43,376 nucleotides of DNA from Aquiflexum sp. TKW24L (lineage in GTDB: Bacteria; Bacteroidota; Bacteroidia; Cytophagales; Cyclobacteriaceae), in contig NZ_JAMFLG010000037.1 in the NCBI RefSeq assembly GCF_023502205.1, positions 1 to 43,376 on the forward strand, written 5' to 3'. Every line of letters starts with the position of its first letter. Position 1 is the first letter of the stretch. The position numbers were made by a program, and so were the translations under genes. This document shows positions 42,762-43,376 of this stretch, one piece after another. Under the pieces are notes generated by a model. It did no database searches, had not been told where the DNA came from, and was given only the letters and a program-made list of their open reading frames with translations.

Positions 42762-43376
42762 AGAATTCAGAATGATGAATTAAGAATGAGAAATTCAGAA
42801 TGATGAATTAATAATTCTGAATTATAAATGAAATTCAGTAGCAGCGTGTCCTTGGTTTTTATTGCCACCTGCTTTAGCTGGTGGTTGAAAAAATGAAAAG
42901 AGGCATTAGGGCTTTAGCCGAATAGAATGAATGATTCAGAATAAAGAATAATGAATGGAGTTAAGTAGCAGCTTGTCAATGGTTAATTGCCATCTGCTTT
43001 AGCTGAATTGCCACCTGCTTTAGCTGGTGGTTGAAAAAATGAAAAGAGGCATTAGGGCTTTAGCCGAATAGAATGAATGATTCAGAATGCGGAATGTTTG
43101 TGGGGACACAAACGTTGGCGACGCGGTGGCGAAGACCGATCCCAAAGGGATCAAATAATAATAACCCCGAGTGATCCCGATAGCTATCAGGAGAAACTCG
43201 GGGATAAAGCAAAAAAAGACAATTCCGGTTTTTGGCAGAAGAAATTTAAAAAGGGAATTAGGGTTTTCGCCAAAAACAGGGAAGTTCAAAATCCTTTGCA
43301 CCCCTTAGCGAAACCATCGAGTCCTTTGCGGTAAAAGCAGGATATTTTTTAAATTAATTTCTTTCGCCCTTTCAGG
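42762..43376. repeat. REP-like repeat array at the right end
   Basis: No gene is supported. Two perfect 82-bp direct copies occupy 42861-42942 and 43007-43088 (period 146). Each contains a hairpin with CCACC/GGTGG arms around TGCTTTAGCT, then AGGGCTTTAGCC, and ends in ATGATTCAGAAT. A partial copy (GCCATCTGCTTTAGCTG) sits between them. A hairpin AATGTTTGTG-GGGA-CACAAACGTT follows at 43093-43116. Then comes a copy of the AAAAACAGGGAAGTTCAAAA module (about 43272-43336), matching the left end of the window. Confidence 0.8.

Noticed and set aside
42762-43116. CRISPR array at the right end
   Set aside because: Repeats are 82 bp with a single 64-nt spacing, contain partial copies, and no cas genes are present; a REP-type element explains them better.
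1-43376. Whole window as one mobile element bounded by the terminal repeats
   Set aside because: The same repeats also occur inside the window, and there is no integrase, transposase, tRNA boundary or target-site duplication.

Overview
The window looks like a chromosomal segment of a Bacteroidota bacterium, probably of the Cytophagales/Cyclobacteriaceae type. The support is a SusC/Oar-like TonB-dependent receptor, a secreted nuclease with a type IX secretion C-terminal sorting domain, a Pseudomonas-style LigD plus Ku pair, a peroxiredoxin-thioredoxin-DUF6952 operon, weak or absent Shine-Dalgarno sequences and AT-rich intergenic DNA. I assign 32 protein-coding genes. I see no tRNA, rRNA, CRISPR array, transposase or phage gene.

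Layout. 1-835 is repeat-rich and without genes. 836-4522 holds a response regulator and a cytoplasmic multi-PAS histidine kinase. 4859-5866 (minus) is a type IB topoisomerase. 6304-10033 carries a FAD/Rieske oxidoreductase, then an App1-type lipid phosphatase next to a diacylglycerol-kinase-like lipid kinase. 10034-11094 is a non-coding tandem duplication of about 430 bp. 11095-23820 looks like a phosphorus/nucleotide scavenging neighbourhood: a PhoD-like lipoprotein phosphatase, a Crp-family regulator, a nucleotide pyrophosphatase/phosphodiesterase, an Oar-like TonB receptor and a large T9SS-exported nuclease. 24031-25233 (minus) is the peroxiredoxin-thioredoxin-DUF6952 operon, followed by a single-domain fasciclin protein. 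26242-28501 (minus) is a CarH-like B12-binding light-sensor protein directly coupled to a histidine kinase. 29188-31870 has a membrane protein with CrtO-acyltransferase-like motifs, a Crp-family regulator and an MFS transporter. 32282-33355 has two tandem paralogous response regulators. 33521-35573 (minus) is a translationally coupled operon of an ETR1-like ethylene/copper-binding membrane protein, a membrane histidine kinase and a response regulator. 35728-39580 (minus) is a non-homologous end-joining operon (membrane protein, Ku, LigD). 39967-42761 holds an SMR transporter, a LOG-family protein and an AI-2E-family permease. The right end is again repeat-rich.

The two most interesting systems are (1) a three-gene ETR1-like signalling operon in which the ethylene-type sensor domain is its own small protein, with the copper-site residues at the same spacing as in plant ETR1, and (2) a CarH-type cobalamin photoreceptor module that has no DNA-binding domain and is followed one nucleotide later by a histidine kinase. 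In addition, an inverted repeat ATGTTAA-N3-TTAACAT lies 44-50 nt upstream of the PhoD-like and TonB-receptor genes, with a degenerate copy 47 nt upstream of the Crp-family gene between them. That suggests a small autoregulated regulon. All assignments come from reading the sequence and from remembered family signatures; no database search was run.
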